20,183 nucleotides of DNA, taken from Xanthoparmelia taractica (taxonomy: Eukaryota; Ascomycota; Lecanoromycetes; Lecanorales; Parmeliaceae). The position numbers were made by a program, and so were the translations under genes. How positions within the stretch are numbered: the first letter of the stretch is position 1; every line of letters begins with the position of its first letter. The stretch is from positions 1 to 20,183 of the forward strand of contig JANQBS010000468.1 of NCBI GenBank assembly GCA_033085395.1, in the 5' to 3' direction. Positions 1 through 9,660 of this stretch are shown here, piece after piece. The notes beneath the pieces were generated by a model. The model had not been told where the DNA came from. It saw only the letters and a list, made by a program, of their open reading frames with translations, and ran no database searches.

Positions 1-12
1 ATATAATTTTTT

Positions 13-75
13 AAAAAAAGTTAAAAAAAAGTTGAAAACGACTATGTTCAATAGATACCACACCTTTCCGACCCG
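13..75. repeat. Left copy of 63-bp terminal inverted repeat
   Basis: This stretch is the reverse complement of 20121-20183 at 61 of 63 positions. The two differences, at 23 and 52, are A for G and T for C in TpG and CpA contexts, so both look like RIP hits in this copy. Its outer part holds a short direct repeat, aaaaaaagttg (13-23, damaged) then again at 24-34. Its inner end reads ccgacccg and is followed directly by TA at 76-77. It is far less mutated than the DNA beside it. It may be the end of a TA-target DNA transposon (Tc1/mariner type) lying mostly outside the window. It could instead be a PPT plus LTR start of a Gypsy family, since it contains ggaaaggtgtgg followed by tgttgaac on the opposite strand. 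Confidence 0.85.
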
Positions 76-76
76 T

Positions 77-1180
77 ACGTGTATTGAACTTCTTTTTGCT
101 CTTTTCACTATCGATTTAAAAAATAGATTACTAAGAATACTCTTAAATTGCCTATAAACTTCTATATAAAGCATCTAGTAATTCTTATTAAGTGTCTCAT
201 CTCGTAATGCAATAAAGAATTAAGATAATACGTTTTTCGATAACCTAAATTTGAATTTCTTAAAGCACTTAATACTCTTTATAAGATAATCTAAATATTC
301 TAATTATTAATTAAGCGCGATATAGAAGGTTTTTTTATTAAAAAACTTAAAAGATATTCTTAATAAATAATTAGATTTTATAAGAGTTACAGAGCATATA
401 AAAAATATATCTTAACTTCGATTTTATACTAATTTGATTTCAAAGAGATCTTATAGTTATATACGTATCTATAGCTAGCGAATTTATCCTTTAAAGTTAA
501 TTATTAGTAACGATTATAATGTAACGAAGAACGTATTGCAATTGAGTAACTATATTTATAGTCTTTATCTTATTTATCTTCGAATTAACGTAGAAATATC
601 TCTTATTAATATTATAATTAGAGAGTATATAGACTAGTAGATTAATTACTCTTTCTCTCCTAATATTATTAAATTCATCGATATAGAAATTTAATAATCG
701 AGCACTCTTTAGACGTAATTTCATCTTGCGATATACGTTATTATAGTACTTATTTAGAATATAATTATTTAGGGCTTTGCGATCTAAAAGAGAATAGCGA
801 GAATTAAGATTATAGAGATAATCTTTCACGTATTTGTTTTCGTAATAATTAAAAGAAAGATTAATTATATAGATAGTTATTTTAGCACGTTTTTAATAAT
901 CTATCTTAATTTCTAGTATTATAGTTATTAAATTTGAGAGAAATTACTACGTGCCTTTAATAGATTGATTCGAAGACTTATTATCGCGATATAACTTACA
1001 CTTATTAAGATAATTTTATAGTCTGGTGATATTAAAGTTCATTTCTATATAGTAGTATTTGCACACTTTGCGGAGATTCTTAAATAATACGTTGATTACT
1101 AAATAGAATATCTTTTTTATAGTCTTATTCCTCTGATTTAAAATTATCTTAAGAAACACTAGATATAATTATAAGTAATC
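77..1180 (-). pseudogene. hAT-type transposase remnant (BED finger, DUF659-like), C-terminus missing
   Basis: The minus strand holds one reading frame broken only by stops. Near 1063-1000 is a BED-like zinc finger: CKYY (1063-1052), then NITRL, a stop, and NYLNKC ending at 1000. The pattern implies that one Cys and one His have become Tyr and one Gln a stop. The longest open piece, 829-497 (110 residues), holds KMKLRLKSARLLNFYIDE then FNNIRRERVINLLV. This resembles the region of hAT transposases with the first catalytic Asp. Downstream, SLAIDTYITIRSL (Asp codon 469-467) and CNSYKI-stop-LFIKNI match the conserved TDTCATMRS and CDSHG-type blocks. The family's C-terminal dimerisation region should follow but is absent: the frame runs straight into the terminal repeat at 76. 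It belongs to cut-and-paste transposition and is dead here. The family call rests on motif recall, not a search. Confidence 0.7.
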
Positions 1181-1225
1181 TCTTGATTAATTAATATATA
1201 AGTGAGTAGTTAGATAGATATATAA

Positions 1226-1612
1226 TGGTGATTGTGATGGCGAAGAATTTAAATGTTTGAAGATTTGCGGAGAAAGCCCTAGCCCTAAGATTACGTAAGC
1301 AATTGCATGCAACAGTGAGTATATTGCGCAATTTACTCACCCCTAGGCTACACTCGGACCAGGAACTTCGTGGGGTGCTAACCATTTTCGGGCGAAGCGC
1401 CGATCCGCAACGCAAAAAGCGGGGTCGTGGGTTCGATCCCGGCTTTGATCAAAACTTCTGGACGGGTTGACCCCGGGTCAGGAGGGTTTGATGTTGTCTA
1501 ATGGGGGTGACCTCGGGGATTCAATCCCTAGGGCCCTGGTAGTCCCTCCAGGGGTCGTTTCGGCACTGCTGAGGTTAGGATTCTAGGATCGCTGCCCTGC
1601 GGACGATAAATA
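1226..1612. other. GC-rich, RIP-spared island; possible tRNA-derived SINE or other short repeat
   Basis: Composition changes abruptly here. CpA, TpG and runs of G and C are normal, while both flanks are almost pure A/T with TpA. The island holds a B-box/T-arm-like motif (1429-1440) and three tight palindromes: gaccccgggtc (1469-1479), gggat-tca-atccc (1516-1528) and ccctgg-N8-ccaggg (1534-1553). No long coding frame looks real: the 74-codon open frame on the minus strand (1415-1191) has no recognisable motif. It is under about 400 bp, near the size below which RIP usually ignores duplicates, so it could be a short interspersed repeat. It could equally be single-copy host DNA. No second copy lies in this window. 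Confidence 0.5.
1429..1440 (+). promoter_or_regulatory. RNA polymerase III B-box-like motif / T-arm-like sequence
   Basis: The bases gggttcgatccc fit the B-box consensus of tRNA genes (GGTTCGANNCC). They are preceded by ggggtcgt and followed by ggctttgatc, so this resembles the 3' half of a tRNA. I cannot fold a full cloverleaf around it: the T stem has mismatches, and no clear A box lies at the right distance upstream. It could be a promoter remnant of a tRNA-derived SINE, or chance in a GC-rich island. Confidence 0.35.
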
Positions 1613-3183
1613 CCTTTAGCTTAATAATCTAATTTTATCGTTAAATATAAAAATATTATTTTTTAATTTAATATTCGCGATTTCTTTAAATTTATTAATC
1701 TTAATTTTATACTTATTTATTATAAATTAATAATTCTCTAAATATATAACGTATTATAAATTTACTTTATACTTAATTATAGTATCGAGATTAACGTATC
1801 TCGAAAATATTTAATTATTTTATTATTATTTCTAATATAGATAAAAGAGAAATTAATATTTATAATATAAATAAAAGAGAGATTAATATTTATAATATAA
1901 ATAAAAGAGAGATTAATATTTATAATATAAATATATATTCTTATTAGTTTAGATTTAAAAGAATAATCTTTATTCTATAAAGATACTAAAATATATAGCT
2001 CGACGAGTATCTTAGTAATCGATCTCGAGAAGATAATAATCTTATTTCGATTATAAATTAAATATTAAATATTAATTAATAAATCTTTATAGCTTTTAAT
2101 TAAAAGCTTTTTATTATTAATATTAATACTTATTTATTTTAATCTTAAGATATCTATATTTATAAATATCTTAACTTTTAAATTATTAATAACGTAAACT
2201 TCGCGATAAATATATATCGTTAACTTCCTTTTTTTAATAATATTTAATATATATATATCAAGTATATAATAGTTATTAATAAAATATATTATCGATTTTA
2301 AATCTCTAATAATAATAGCGACGTTAATTTTCTTAATTTTAATATATAATAAGATTTTAACGAGAAATTATTTATTTATTAATAATATAATATATCTTAA
2401 ATCTATGTAAATAATAATTCTTATTTCTAATTAGATAAAGAAGATTATTAATATAATATAACATTATTTTCTAAAAGCGAGCTCGATTTCTAATATTTAC
2501 TTTATAATTAACTTAATAATAAAATAATCTAAGTGAATAAAGAAAGTTATAAGATTTTTATTATCTATCTTCTCTTTAATAAATAAAGTCTCAGTTATTA
2601 ATATAATTTAAATAAATAATACGATTTAAGATATAACGTTAAATTTTTAGTTTAAAGCGAATTTCTTTTTATTATTCTTCGATAATCTTTAAAATAAATA
2701 AATAACTAATTTTTTAAAAAGAAATTCTTATAATAATTTTAATATATTTTTATCTTAATTAATTAATTCTTAATAAAGTAAAATTTAATATAATTTGCGA
2801 TAATATAATTAGCTTCGATTATATCGACGAATTCTTTATCTTATATAACTTACTCGCCGAGCTATTAATTCGATTTATCGTCGATTTAAATATAATATTT
2901 AATATCTTTATAAATTAAGATTAGAATATTATCGTAAATAAAATAATTATTTTTAATATATAGATTGTAGAAATCTTTATAATAGACTCTTATCGACTAT
3001 TAAGAAAAAGTAAAATTATTATCTTATTAAAATTATCGGGATTAAAAATTTAATTAATTATTATTATATTCTCGAAAATATAAATTTTAATTTTCTCGTA
3101 ATTTTATATTATTTTTATTATAATTCTATAATCGCGAAGAAGAATAAATAGATTGATAAGATAAATTCGAAGCTTGATTTATA
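1613..3183. other. RIP-degraded AT-rich sequence, unidentified
   Basis: This stretch is almost all A/T with scattered CpG and hardly any CpA or TpG. I see no open frame and no recognisable domain on either strand. It contains a short tandem array (1841-1930). It forms the left flank of the minus-strand Gypsy insertion, so it was once continuous with the sequence starting at 10301. Just left of the insertion the minus strand can be read as a Ser/Asn/Tyr-rich peptide, like the low-complexity tail of a retrotransposon Gag. That is weak evidence for an older retroelement. Confidence 0.6.
1841..1930. repeat. Tandem repeat, three 30-bp units
   Basis: Three units run head to tail at 1841-1870, 1871-1900 and 1901-1930, each starting ataaaagaga. 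Units 2 and 3 are identical. Unit 1 differs by one A for G. The units carry the same AT-rich composition as their surroundings. Identical copies suggest the array expanded after most mutation had occurred. Confidence 0.9.
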
Positions 3184-3188
3184 TTAAT
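3184..3188. repeat. Target-site duplication TTAAT, left copy
   Basis: The five bases ttaat lie directly outside the left LTR and recur directly outside the right LTR at 10296-10300. Five base pairs is the duplication expected of a Ty3/Gypsy integrase. The match shows that the LTR pair and everything between them entered as one unit. Confidence 0.85.
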
Positions 3189-3355
3189 TATCATGGAAAA
3201 GGTCTGGGATTAATGATTAAAAAGTCTGTCGAATTCTAAGGGCCGCAGGGCGGAGAAATCTGCTGGGAAACTAATACAAATTTGGCCTAGCCTTCTCGAT
3301 CTTCCTCGATCTTCCCGAAATGTCTTTGACATTAATATATAGGAAAACCGTGACA
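3189..3355 (-). repeat. 3' LTR of the minus-strand Gypsy
   Basis: On the plus strand it starts tatcatgg and ends ccgtgaca; the original ends would have been TGTCA and TGACA. It aligns without gaps to 10129-10295, with about 16 differences that are all G/A or C/T transitions, so the copies diverged through RIP. Inside is a short direct repeat of cgatcttcc. It keeps GC-rich blocks such as gggccgcagggcgg, far better preserved than the coding interior. Confidence 0.9.
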
Positions 3356-3372
3356 ACATCCCACAACAATAA
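3356..3372 (-). other. Candidate polypurine tract
   Basis: Read on the minus strand, the bases just before the 3' LTR are ttattgttgtgggatgt, followed at once by tgtcacgg. The purine-rich gtgggatg is where plus-strand DNA synthesis would be primed in a Gypsy element. The tract is short and imperfect, but it agrees with the orientation given by the coding domains. Confidence 0.4.
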
Positions 3373-3680
3373 GAAAAATAAGCGACCTCGCTTGCTTAGA
3401 TATGCATTCAAAATCAACTTTCAATAGGATTTATAGGAGTAGTTAGAATGCCACAATAATAACAATATAAACACTACAATCATTGATTGATATCTCCCTT
3501 CAACAACCACACAAATACTATCAAGTTAAGGGGAATTATATTCTCGATCGACAAAACTTGTTAAGTTATTTAAATGCAGCGATAAGGTAGTAGATGTAGT
3601 GTAAATACTATAAGCATATAATATTTACTATGATATTGAGTGTGATTTTCGAATACTATTAACATTAGTGACGAGATATT
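3373..3680 (-). other. 3' untranslated region of the minus-strand Gypsy, partly RIP-spared
   Basis: This lies between the end of the polyprotein and the 3' LTR. No coding frame is visible. Up to about 3540 it keeps many CpA dinucleotides (acaacaataag, ccacacaaatac). Beyond that point towards the coding region CpA becomes rare. With the LTR it forms an unmutated block of about 350 bp ending in a fairly sharp border. Confidence 0.5.
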
Positions 3681-3779
3681 CGGCTCACAAATTCCTTTAT
3701 TAAGTTAGGCAATTATACTTTTTAAGCTTACGAAGATATCGTAATTTAAACGATATTAGCGATAGTGATTATATTCTTA

Positions 3780-3960
3780 TATTGTCGTACTAAGTTATCG
3801 AAGTTAATAAGATCTTTAACGTTATATTACTAGTTATATTTAAACCCGTATCTTAATTATCTAATAATCTAATAAGATACTACGTGATAAGATCTCTATC
3901 TTTTCGAATAACTCGCTAATTAAGAATTCGCTCTACTTCTCAAAACTTATATTTATTTAT
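3780..3960 (-). pseudogene. Chromodomain of the minus-strand Gypsy
   Basis: The C-terminal part of the frame reads EVERILN (Glu codon 3939-3937), stop, RVIRKDRDLIT, stop, YLIRLLDN. This matches the chromodomain pattern EVExIL-xRxxRxGRxxxxYLVRWxxY, with the Trp and aromatic cage positions mutated or stopped. In chromoviruses this domain follows integrase and directs insertion to chromatin marked by histone methylation. Its presence fits an element found inside a silenced, repeat-rich region. Confidence 0.75.
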
Positions 3961-4079
3961 ATTCTCTTTTATATATATACTATTTAATTAATTAGAGATA
4001 GAACGATTATATAAATTAGAGTTAGAAGTAGAAATAGACTTTAGTTAGATAATGTTAAAGATTAAATATATATTTTAAT

Positions 4080-5350
4080 GCCCTAAAATAGCTAATTTAT
4101 AGATCTATTTATCGACTTTTTATAGTATTTCGAAAGAATCGATATACTATTAAGATAGCTTAATGATAATAATAGTAGTAATAATAATAGAGATGAAATA
4201 GTCTTTGTGTAGTCGTAAGTAAGCTCAATCGCCCTACTTAAGAAACATTAATTAATACTTTTTATTATAGTAATATTTTTAATTTATCTAAATAAATAAA
4301 ATAATATTAATTATCTAAATGCGAGTAATAATAGGCTGTGATAGAGATATAGTAACTTCTTTAAGTAGATCAAGTGATCTATTAGATTGAAATTCGTAAG
4401 CTAATTCGTTAAGAGTTTTAGTATTAATCGTAATGAAGATTAAGTTATTAAGTAACGCTTATATTCGCGGAAGAACTAACGATTAGAGAGCGGGATTTTG
4501 CATAATATATAGATAGAATCGTAGTATGATCTCCGCTATTTAATTAGTTCTCTCGCTATTTTTATTTATCTAAGAATAATAAATAATCGAATAAAGTAAG
4601 TTTACTTTAATATTCTTAAATAACTTCGATTATAGCTTAAAAAGAAACTTTTTATCACGATTTATAAGCAAAATTCTTGAAATTCTTTAATTTATAGTAT
4701 TAAGTCTATTAAGTAATATAATAGCTTATTAGGCGATAGAATAGTCTTTTTTACTAGATACGAAAGTTATTCTTTTTATAAACTTATCTATTATAAAAAG
4801 AATAATACCGAATTTCTTATTTACTAATTTTAAGAATATTAAAATAAAATTTAGAGTAAGTGTATAAAACGATATTAACGAAGACTCGATTGATTATAGA
4901 GAGTTATAAGGGCGATATCGGCGTATCTAAAGAATAAGATATTAATAATAGAATCTAATATACTATCGGAGATATTTAATTAATTTATAAATATATTAAA
5001 TATTCGAAATCTTCTTATAAGACTTCTTAAATTCTAAATATTTATCTTTATAAGCTATTTTAAGAACGATTTTAATTATACTTTAAGATATATAAAAACG
5101 CTATACGCCGATAAGCTTACTAATATAAAAGAAAAGATTTTAATATTATTATATTATATCTATATATCTATCACGAATAAAACAAAGATTAATAATATTC
5201 TCGTTAATATTCTTATTCTTAGTTATTAAAGTAGAGATTCTAACGTAGAATAGGTCTATCTTATAATTATCTTCGAGGTCTTTAAGAAACGTAGAACTTA
5301 TCTTTATAAGTGTAATAGTAAAGAGAGTATCTAGCTTATTATACTTATTA
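4080..5350 (-). pseudogene. Integrase of the minus-strand Gypsy (DD35E, two Asp lost)
   Basis: The peptide YTLTLNFILI contains the first catalytic position; its codon (4851-4849) now reads Asn. The second, in LLINRDKKF, is also Asn (4662-4660). The Glu of NSERTN is intact (4554-4552). The second Asp and the Glu are 36 codons apart, so 35 residues lie between them, exactly the DD35E spacing. Further on, LVLPRI, ALLNNLIF and LRLHKDYF match the conserved C-terminal part of Gypsy integrases. Changing both Asp codons to Asn needs only G to A, so RIP alone explains the loss. The enzyme would have joined the cDNA to the host chromosome. Confidence 0.85.
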
Positions 5351-5429
5351 GAGAGAGATATAATCGTACTTGTAAATCTTAAAAGTACTTTTTTAAGCTT
5401 ATATCGAATATTAAAACGAAATTATCTAA

Positions 5430-5900
5430 GAAATTAAAAAGCTCTAATAAGACGAATATTTGTTCTTATAATAGAATTCGTTGAAGTAATAAATAGTTAT
5501 TTCATAATATCTAGAATAACAAAATAATCTATTTAAATAATAGTAATATACTTCGAAGAGTCTATTAAATACCTTATTTTCTTAAGCACTTAGACGAAGT
5601 CTACTACTTCTAGCTCTATTAATTAATAATTCTTCTTAGCTTGAGTTAAATCTCGAGAAAGAAATATAATTATTTAAATTATAGTACGAGGAGACTATTT
5701 TAAGCTTAAGTTAGAATTAAATTCTTCGCTAATATAAAAGACTTATACTTTGAAATCGAATTCTTTTAAAATATTTAAATTCACTTAAATTAATCTATTA
5801 AGATCGTAATAAATAAATATAGAAGATTAAGATAATGCTATTTATAAGCTATTAAAATTCATCTTCTTTATTTTATTTAATAAAGCTAATTTAAAGCGAG
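5430..5900 (-). pseudogene. RNase H domain of the minus-strand Gypsy
   Basis: The decayed peptide includes FLSRDLTQAKKNY, then LIELEVVDFV, then LKKIRYL. These correspond to the FLSR-LTPAEKNYWPTELEVAG-V-VLKKIRH block of this fungal Gypsy lineage. The following block, which holds a catalytic Asp, reads IDYF and keeps its Asp. The plus-strand element near 18080-18235 shows the same series of motifs, so the two elements belong to one broad clade. The domain degrades RNA in the RNA-DNA hybrid during replication. Confidence 0.75.
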
Positions 5901-6099
5901 AAGAATATATATAATAAGAATTATCTTTCGATAAAGCTTCTTTTAAAAGTCTTATCTTGAGATTTTATAAAGATATTATAAGCTATATATAATAATAAAT
6001 TAAGCTACGAAGATAATCTATTAAATTAAGATAATGCTTTAAATCTTTAAATATTACGAGATAATTTAACTTAATAATTATTTTAAGTTTATTATCTAT

Positions 6100-6880
6100 A
6101 GTAATTATTCTTAAAGAATTAATATATCGATTAAATAAATTAATATTTAAGTATCTTAGAAAGATCTTTTTAGAGATAATTAAAATATTATACTTAATTA
6201 GAAGTTAAAAAAGTCTTCTTAAATAATAGAGATACTTAGCGAAACTTTTAGAATTAACGATAATATTATTAATATAGACTTATACGAATTCTTTAAGAGC
6301 TCTTAGAATATAATTAATTCTTCTTTATACGTAGATAACTAAGTTTATATAACTTATAATTAAAACGTTAAATATTTCTTACTCGCGATAAATAATTATT
6401 ATATATATCGAAAGTCGAGATATATAAGTTATTAATAGAAGAAAGAAACTATATCTAATATAGTTAGATAAATGTAATTAAATAACCTTAAAATAATATT
6501 AGTTTAAAGAGACACGAGATAGACGTCTAATATAATAAGATTATTTAGTTTATAAATATTAATTATTACTTTATCCTTTCTTTTTATTATTTAATAGAGT
6601 TTTTTAAATAACGAAGATAAAATAGTTAAACGAAGTTAACTATTTTATATACTTTAGACAATCTTATAATTAAAAAGCATTAAAGATTTTATTAACTATT
6701 ATCTTATCTATTAGCTCAAGTAAATAGATCTTCGCTCTCTTATTACTAGATAATCTTAATTATTAATGATCTCGAAGAGAAAGCTTTATTTATTTCTTCT
6801 ATAACGCTTTAATAAAGTCTTTATTCTTTTATAAAAACGAAAACTTATTAACTAAGTTAATTAATTGCTACTTTTTCAAT
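6100..6880 (-). pseudogene. Reverse transcriptase of the minus-strand Gypsy
   Basis: An early block, KDKVIINIYKLNNLIILDVY (near 6578-6519), matches the KGRVVVDIRxLNxxxxPDxYP motif. Next come LTILDIVSFFY, with the first catalytic Asp kept, and RRINYILRALKEFV. The active-site box that should read YVDD reads YINN (codons 6276-6265), so both Asp are lost by G to A. Beyond it, YINSLRIITIDNKLK and LKYYLNLIDYLRS match the thumb/connection region of fungal Gypsy RTs. Stops lie at expected Gln and Trp positions. Confidence 0.9.
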
Positions 6881-7365
6881 TTATTCTTATAAATTATTAT
6901 ATTGTTAGAAAGCTTTAATTCTATGCTTATAGAATTAATAAAATTATCTTTAGAAATTTCACTCTTAATATAATTAATTAGAGAAGCAAAGCTACTGGCT
7001 AGACTTATTAACGTAATAGTCGCAAAAGTAACTACCTTTTTAATTCAATTCGTTGAGTGTTTTTCGAGCTTAGCTAAAAATATTTCTATATTAATAAAAA
7101 AGACGTTTTCGTAGTCAACTTCTCGCAACGTTCTTAGATATAATTTCTTAAGAATTTACACAATATAATTAATCTCGTTTTTAACTATTATATTAGTAAT
7201 GTTAATATTAGTTATATAAGTATATATAATCAAATTACGCTACTTTGTAGATTCGAAAATAAAGTCTCTATTAGATAAATTCTTAAGTGTAATAATAGAT
7301 AGAATTTATTAAGCTCTCGATGCAATAGTAAGTGCCTTTTATACTCGAATTAATTATTTTATATA

Positions 7366-7760
7366 TTAATCGATATTATAAATTATAATTCTAATAATAA
7401 TATTATAACTATTAATATATACTTCGTTTTTATTTACATTAAGCATAATTTTCTTTAATCTTATAATATTATTTTTTATTAGAAGGTTTACTTTCAAATT
7501 ATTAATTAAATAAATCTTTCTCGTAATATAAATAAGAGTCTTAATTTTTTTTTTAAGATCTAGAAGATATATTAAAATAAGTATATATTTATTAATATTA
7601 TATATTATAGAATTAAGTTCTTTAATACGTAAATAAGAGAATATCTTTTTAATTTTCATATTAGATAGAAGAGATAAGAGTTATTACTTATTAATTAATG
7701 TTATATTAGTCTCTAAATTAGTATATTCTTTCTTATTCTTAGCTATATTTAATATAAATC
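7366..7760 (-). pseudogene. Aspartic protease region of the minus-strand Gypsy
   Basis: An open piece of 97 codons (7659-7366) contains YITRKIYLINNLKVNLLIKN, then LKKIMLNVNKNEVYINS. This fits the retroviral-type protease segment ITREIHxVDNLKANLLIGND of fungal Gypsy polyproteins. In the same frame upstream, ETN followed by ITLIN (codons 7713-7705 for ETN) sits where the D-T-G active site is expected; the Gly is now Asn. The ATG at 7659 is an internal Met codon, not a gene start. The enzyme would have cut Gag-Pol into its parts. Confidence 0.75.
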
Positions 7761-8059
7761 GTAGTAAAATATAAGCGTAATTTTAGTTACGAAAGTTAAA
7801 ATTAGTGCTTAATCTAGCTCTATTCTTAAAGTCTAATTGAATAATTTTTATAATAAAAGCATTAATACTCGTTTATATATTTATGAGCGATTTAGATAGT
7901 AATTTAGAATAATATTCGACTTATAAATACTTATATAATTTCGACTTAAAAGAGAAAGTTAAATTATAATTTCTATAGTACGTTTAAATACCCATAAATT
8001 TAATAAAAGAATTATTATAATATTAATTATTTAACTCGTTAAAATTATGGTCTAATTAC

Positions 8060-8420
8060 TTCTAATAGTTATTAATTTTAGTATTCTATTGAAGCGTATT
8101 TTCTTTGACTTGGCCAGGATTTTCTTACTTATTTTCAGTGATCGCTTCTACTTGATAAGCAGCAGCCTTAGGTCTGAAATTCTACTGAAATTATTAACGT
8201 TTTTTATTGTTTTGACTTTCGAATTTTCGATCTGCGAATTAATTCGTTTATGATAGTCGATTCGTTAAATCTAATGTGTTTTGCTACCCTTTAGCTTACA
8301 CGAAAGGCCTTTGATTCGGCTATAGCCGTGGATCGTAGCGAGGATTTGATTGATAACCGTACTGCTAAAGGCGGTAAGCATTTTAATCAAAGAAGTTAGA
8401 AGATCGAAATGATAATTACT
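8060..8420 (-). pseudogene. Gag C-terminal Gln/Asn/Pro-rich linker, weakly RIP-mutated
   Basis: In the polyprotein frame the minus strand reads YGYQSNPRYDPRL, stop, PNQRPFV, stop, and later NFRPKAAAYQVEAITENK. This is a Gln/Asn/Pro-rich linker of the kind found after the Gag core and before protease in this lineage. Several CAA codons are intact, and the DNA keeps TpG and CpA at almost normal frequency, unlike the RT and integrase parts. No clear CCHC zinc knuckle was found. Confidence 0.6.
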
Positions 8421-9359
8421 AGCGATCCGACTATTCGTACTACTACTACTATTCAGATAACTAAGAAGAATTAAATTAATTCTACTAACCTTAACGAATT
8501 GAATTAAAAACTAAATTTGAAAGATCTTGCTAAAATGTATTAGAGATATTTCGATAGATATTTCTACGTTAATTTTATTAATTCTAATGCTATTACTAAG
8601 ATCTTTAAATAAAAGTCTAATATTAATATTATCTAATATATAGCTTATATTAAGTTATCTTCTTCATATCAAGTATTTAAGTAAAGCTTATAATAATAGT
8701 AGCTAAATTTGATAAATTAATAAAAATACGTAATTTTGATATAATTTCTTAATAGATAAATATTAATTAATTTTATATATTATTAATATTAGCTAATTTT
8801 ATATATTTAACGATTTTTTATATATAGTTAATAAGCTCACGACGCGCTCGAGTATCTATTAATATATATTTTTCTATAATTAGATTCGAGAGTATTACGT
8901 CTAATTATTTTTTGAATCTTATAGAGAGAGCTTTATATTATTTTTTTACTTTATTATCTTTTACTTAAAGATCTCTTCGCTTTAAATTTAATAGCTTTAA
9001 GATATATTAAATAAAAATAAAATCACGAAAATAAGTATTTATATTAATACGAATTATAGCTTCTTCTTTTATTACTATTAAATTATAAATTCTTTTAATA
9101 AATAGAATTACATTACGATATTACACGTTTTTTCTTATAATTATAATCTTATTCTTTGCGTAAGACTTATTTAGAAAAAAATCGAAATAGTTTAATTCTA
9201 TAGTATTTTATTTGTTATTAGAACTCGATATTTCTATTATAATCGATTCGGATTCTTTTAACTCTTCTGGCGAGTCTTATTCTTTTCTAGATTTAATAGA
9301 TAATTGTAGATTATTAATAATATTTGTGACGACGAAGTTAATAATATTATTAATTATAT

Positions 9360-9655
9360 CTTATAGTTATTAAGCTATGAAATTAATAGTTATTTTAGAT
9401 ATAGTTTTACTCGATTATTTACGAGAAGTACTTGAATTATTTAAATTAATAGTATCTATAGTAGTAGAATTTTCACGAATTATTAGTGACGATAATGTAA
9501 AAGGCGAATTATCTAATAAAGAATTACGATTATTGTTAGTAGAATTATTATTAACATTAGTAGAATTAGTATTAAAATTATTATTAGTTGATAACGAACT
9601 AAGTGTATTTCTATTAGAAAAAGAATTAAAGAGTAAGTTCTTAAGAGATTAAGTG
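9360..9655 (-). pseudogene. Gag N-terminal Ser/Thr/Asn-rich segment of the minus-strand Gypsy
   Basis: The minus strand is open for about 80 codons from 9642. It contains NSFSNRNTLSSLSTNNNFN, then further Asn/Ser/Thr-rich repeats and SPFTLSSLIIRENSTTIDT. The frame is the same as that of protease and RT. Low-complexity N-termini like this are common in fungal Gag proteins. The opposite strand is also open over 9377-9652, but gives a Leu/Val/Glu-rich peptide typical of an antisense shadow. Confidence 0.6.
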
Positions 9656-9660
9656 ACTTA

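Larger units (their letters stand above)
3680..9660 (-). pseudogene. Gag-Pol polyprotein remnant of the minus-strand Gypsy
   Basis: The decayed frame runs from about 9660 down to about 3680, roughly 2000 codons, a normal size for a fungal chromovirus Gag-Pol in one frame. In order: a Ser/Thr/Asn-rich Gag segment (about 9650-9360), a Gln/Asn/Pro-rich Gag tail (about 8410-8060), aspartic protease (about 7760-7366), RT (about 6880-6100), RNase H (about 5900-5430), integrase (about 5350-4080) and chromodomain (about 3960-3780). Codon positions at 9642, 7659, 6276, 4851, 4662, 4554 and 3939 are all in the same frame. In-frame stops sit mostly where family members have Gln or Trp, as expected from CpA to TpA and TGG to TAG/TGA. 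I could not settle a start codon. Protein limits are approximate. Confidence 0.85.

Noticed and set aside
1278..1292. Telomere-like ccctagccctaag
   Set aside because: Only two degenerate units, internal to the window, and no array.
1191..1415. 74-codon open frame on the minus strand as a gene
   Set aside because: It straddles the border of the GC island, has no recognisable motif, and its C-terminal part reads into AT-rich sequence.
1395..1450. Complete tRNA gene around the B-box motif
   Set aside because: No cloverleaf could be folded: the T stem is mismatched and no A box or acceptor pairing is visible.
9377..9652. 91-codon open frame on the plus strand
   Set aside because: It is the antisense of the Asn/Ser/Thr-rich Gag segment; the Leu/Val/Glu-rich peptide is what the reverse of such codons gives.
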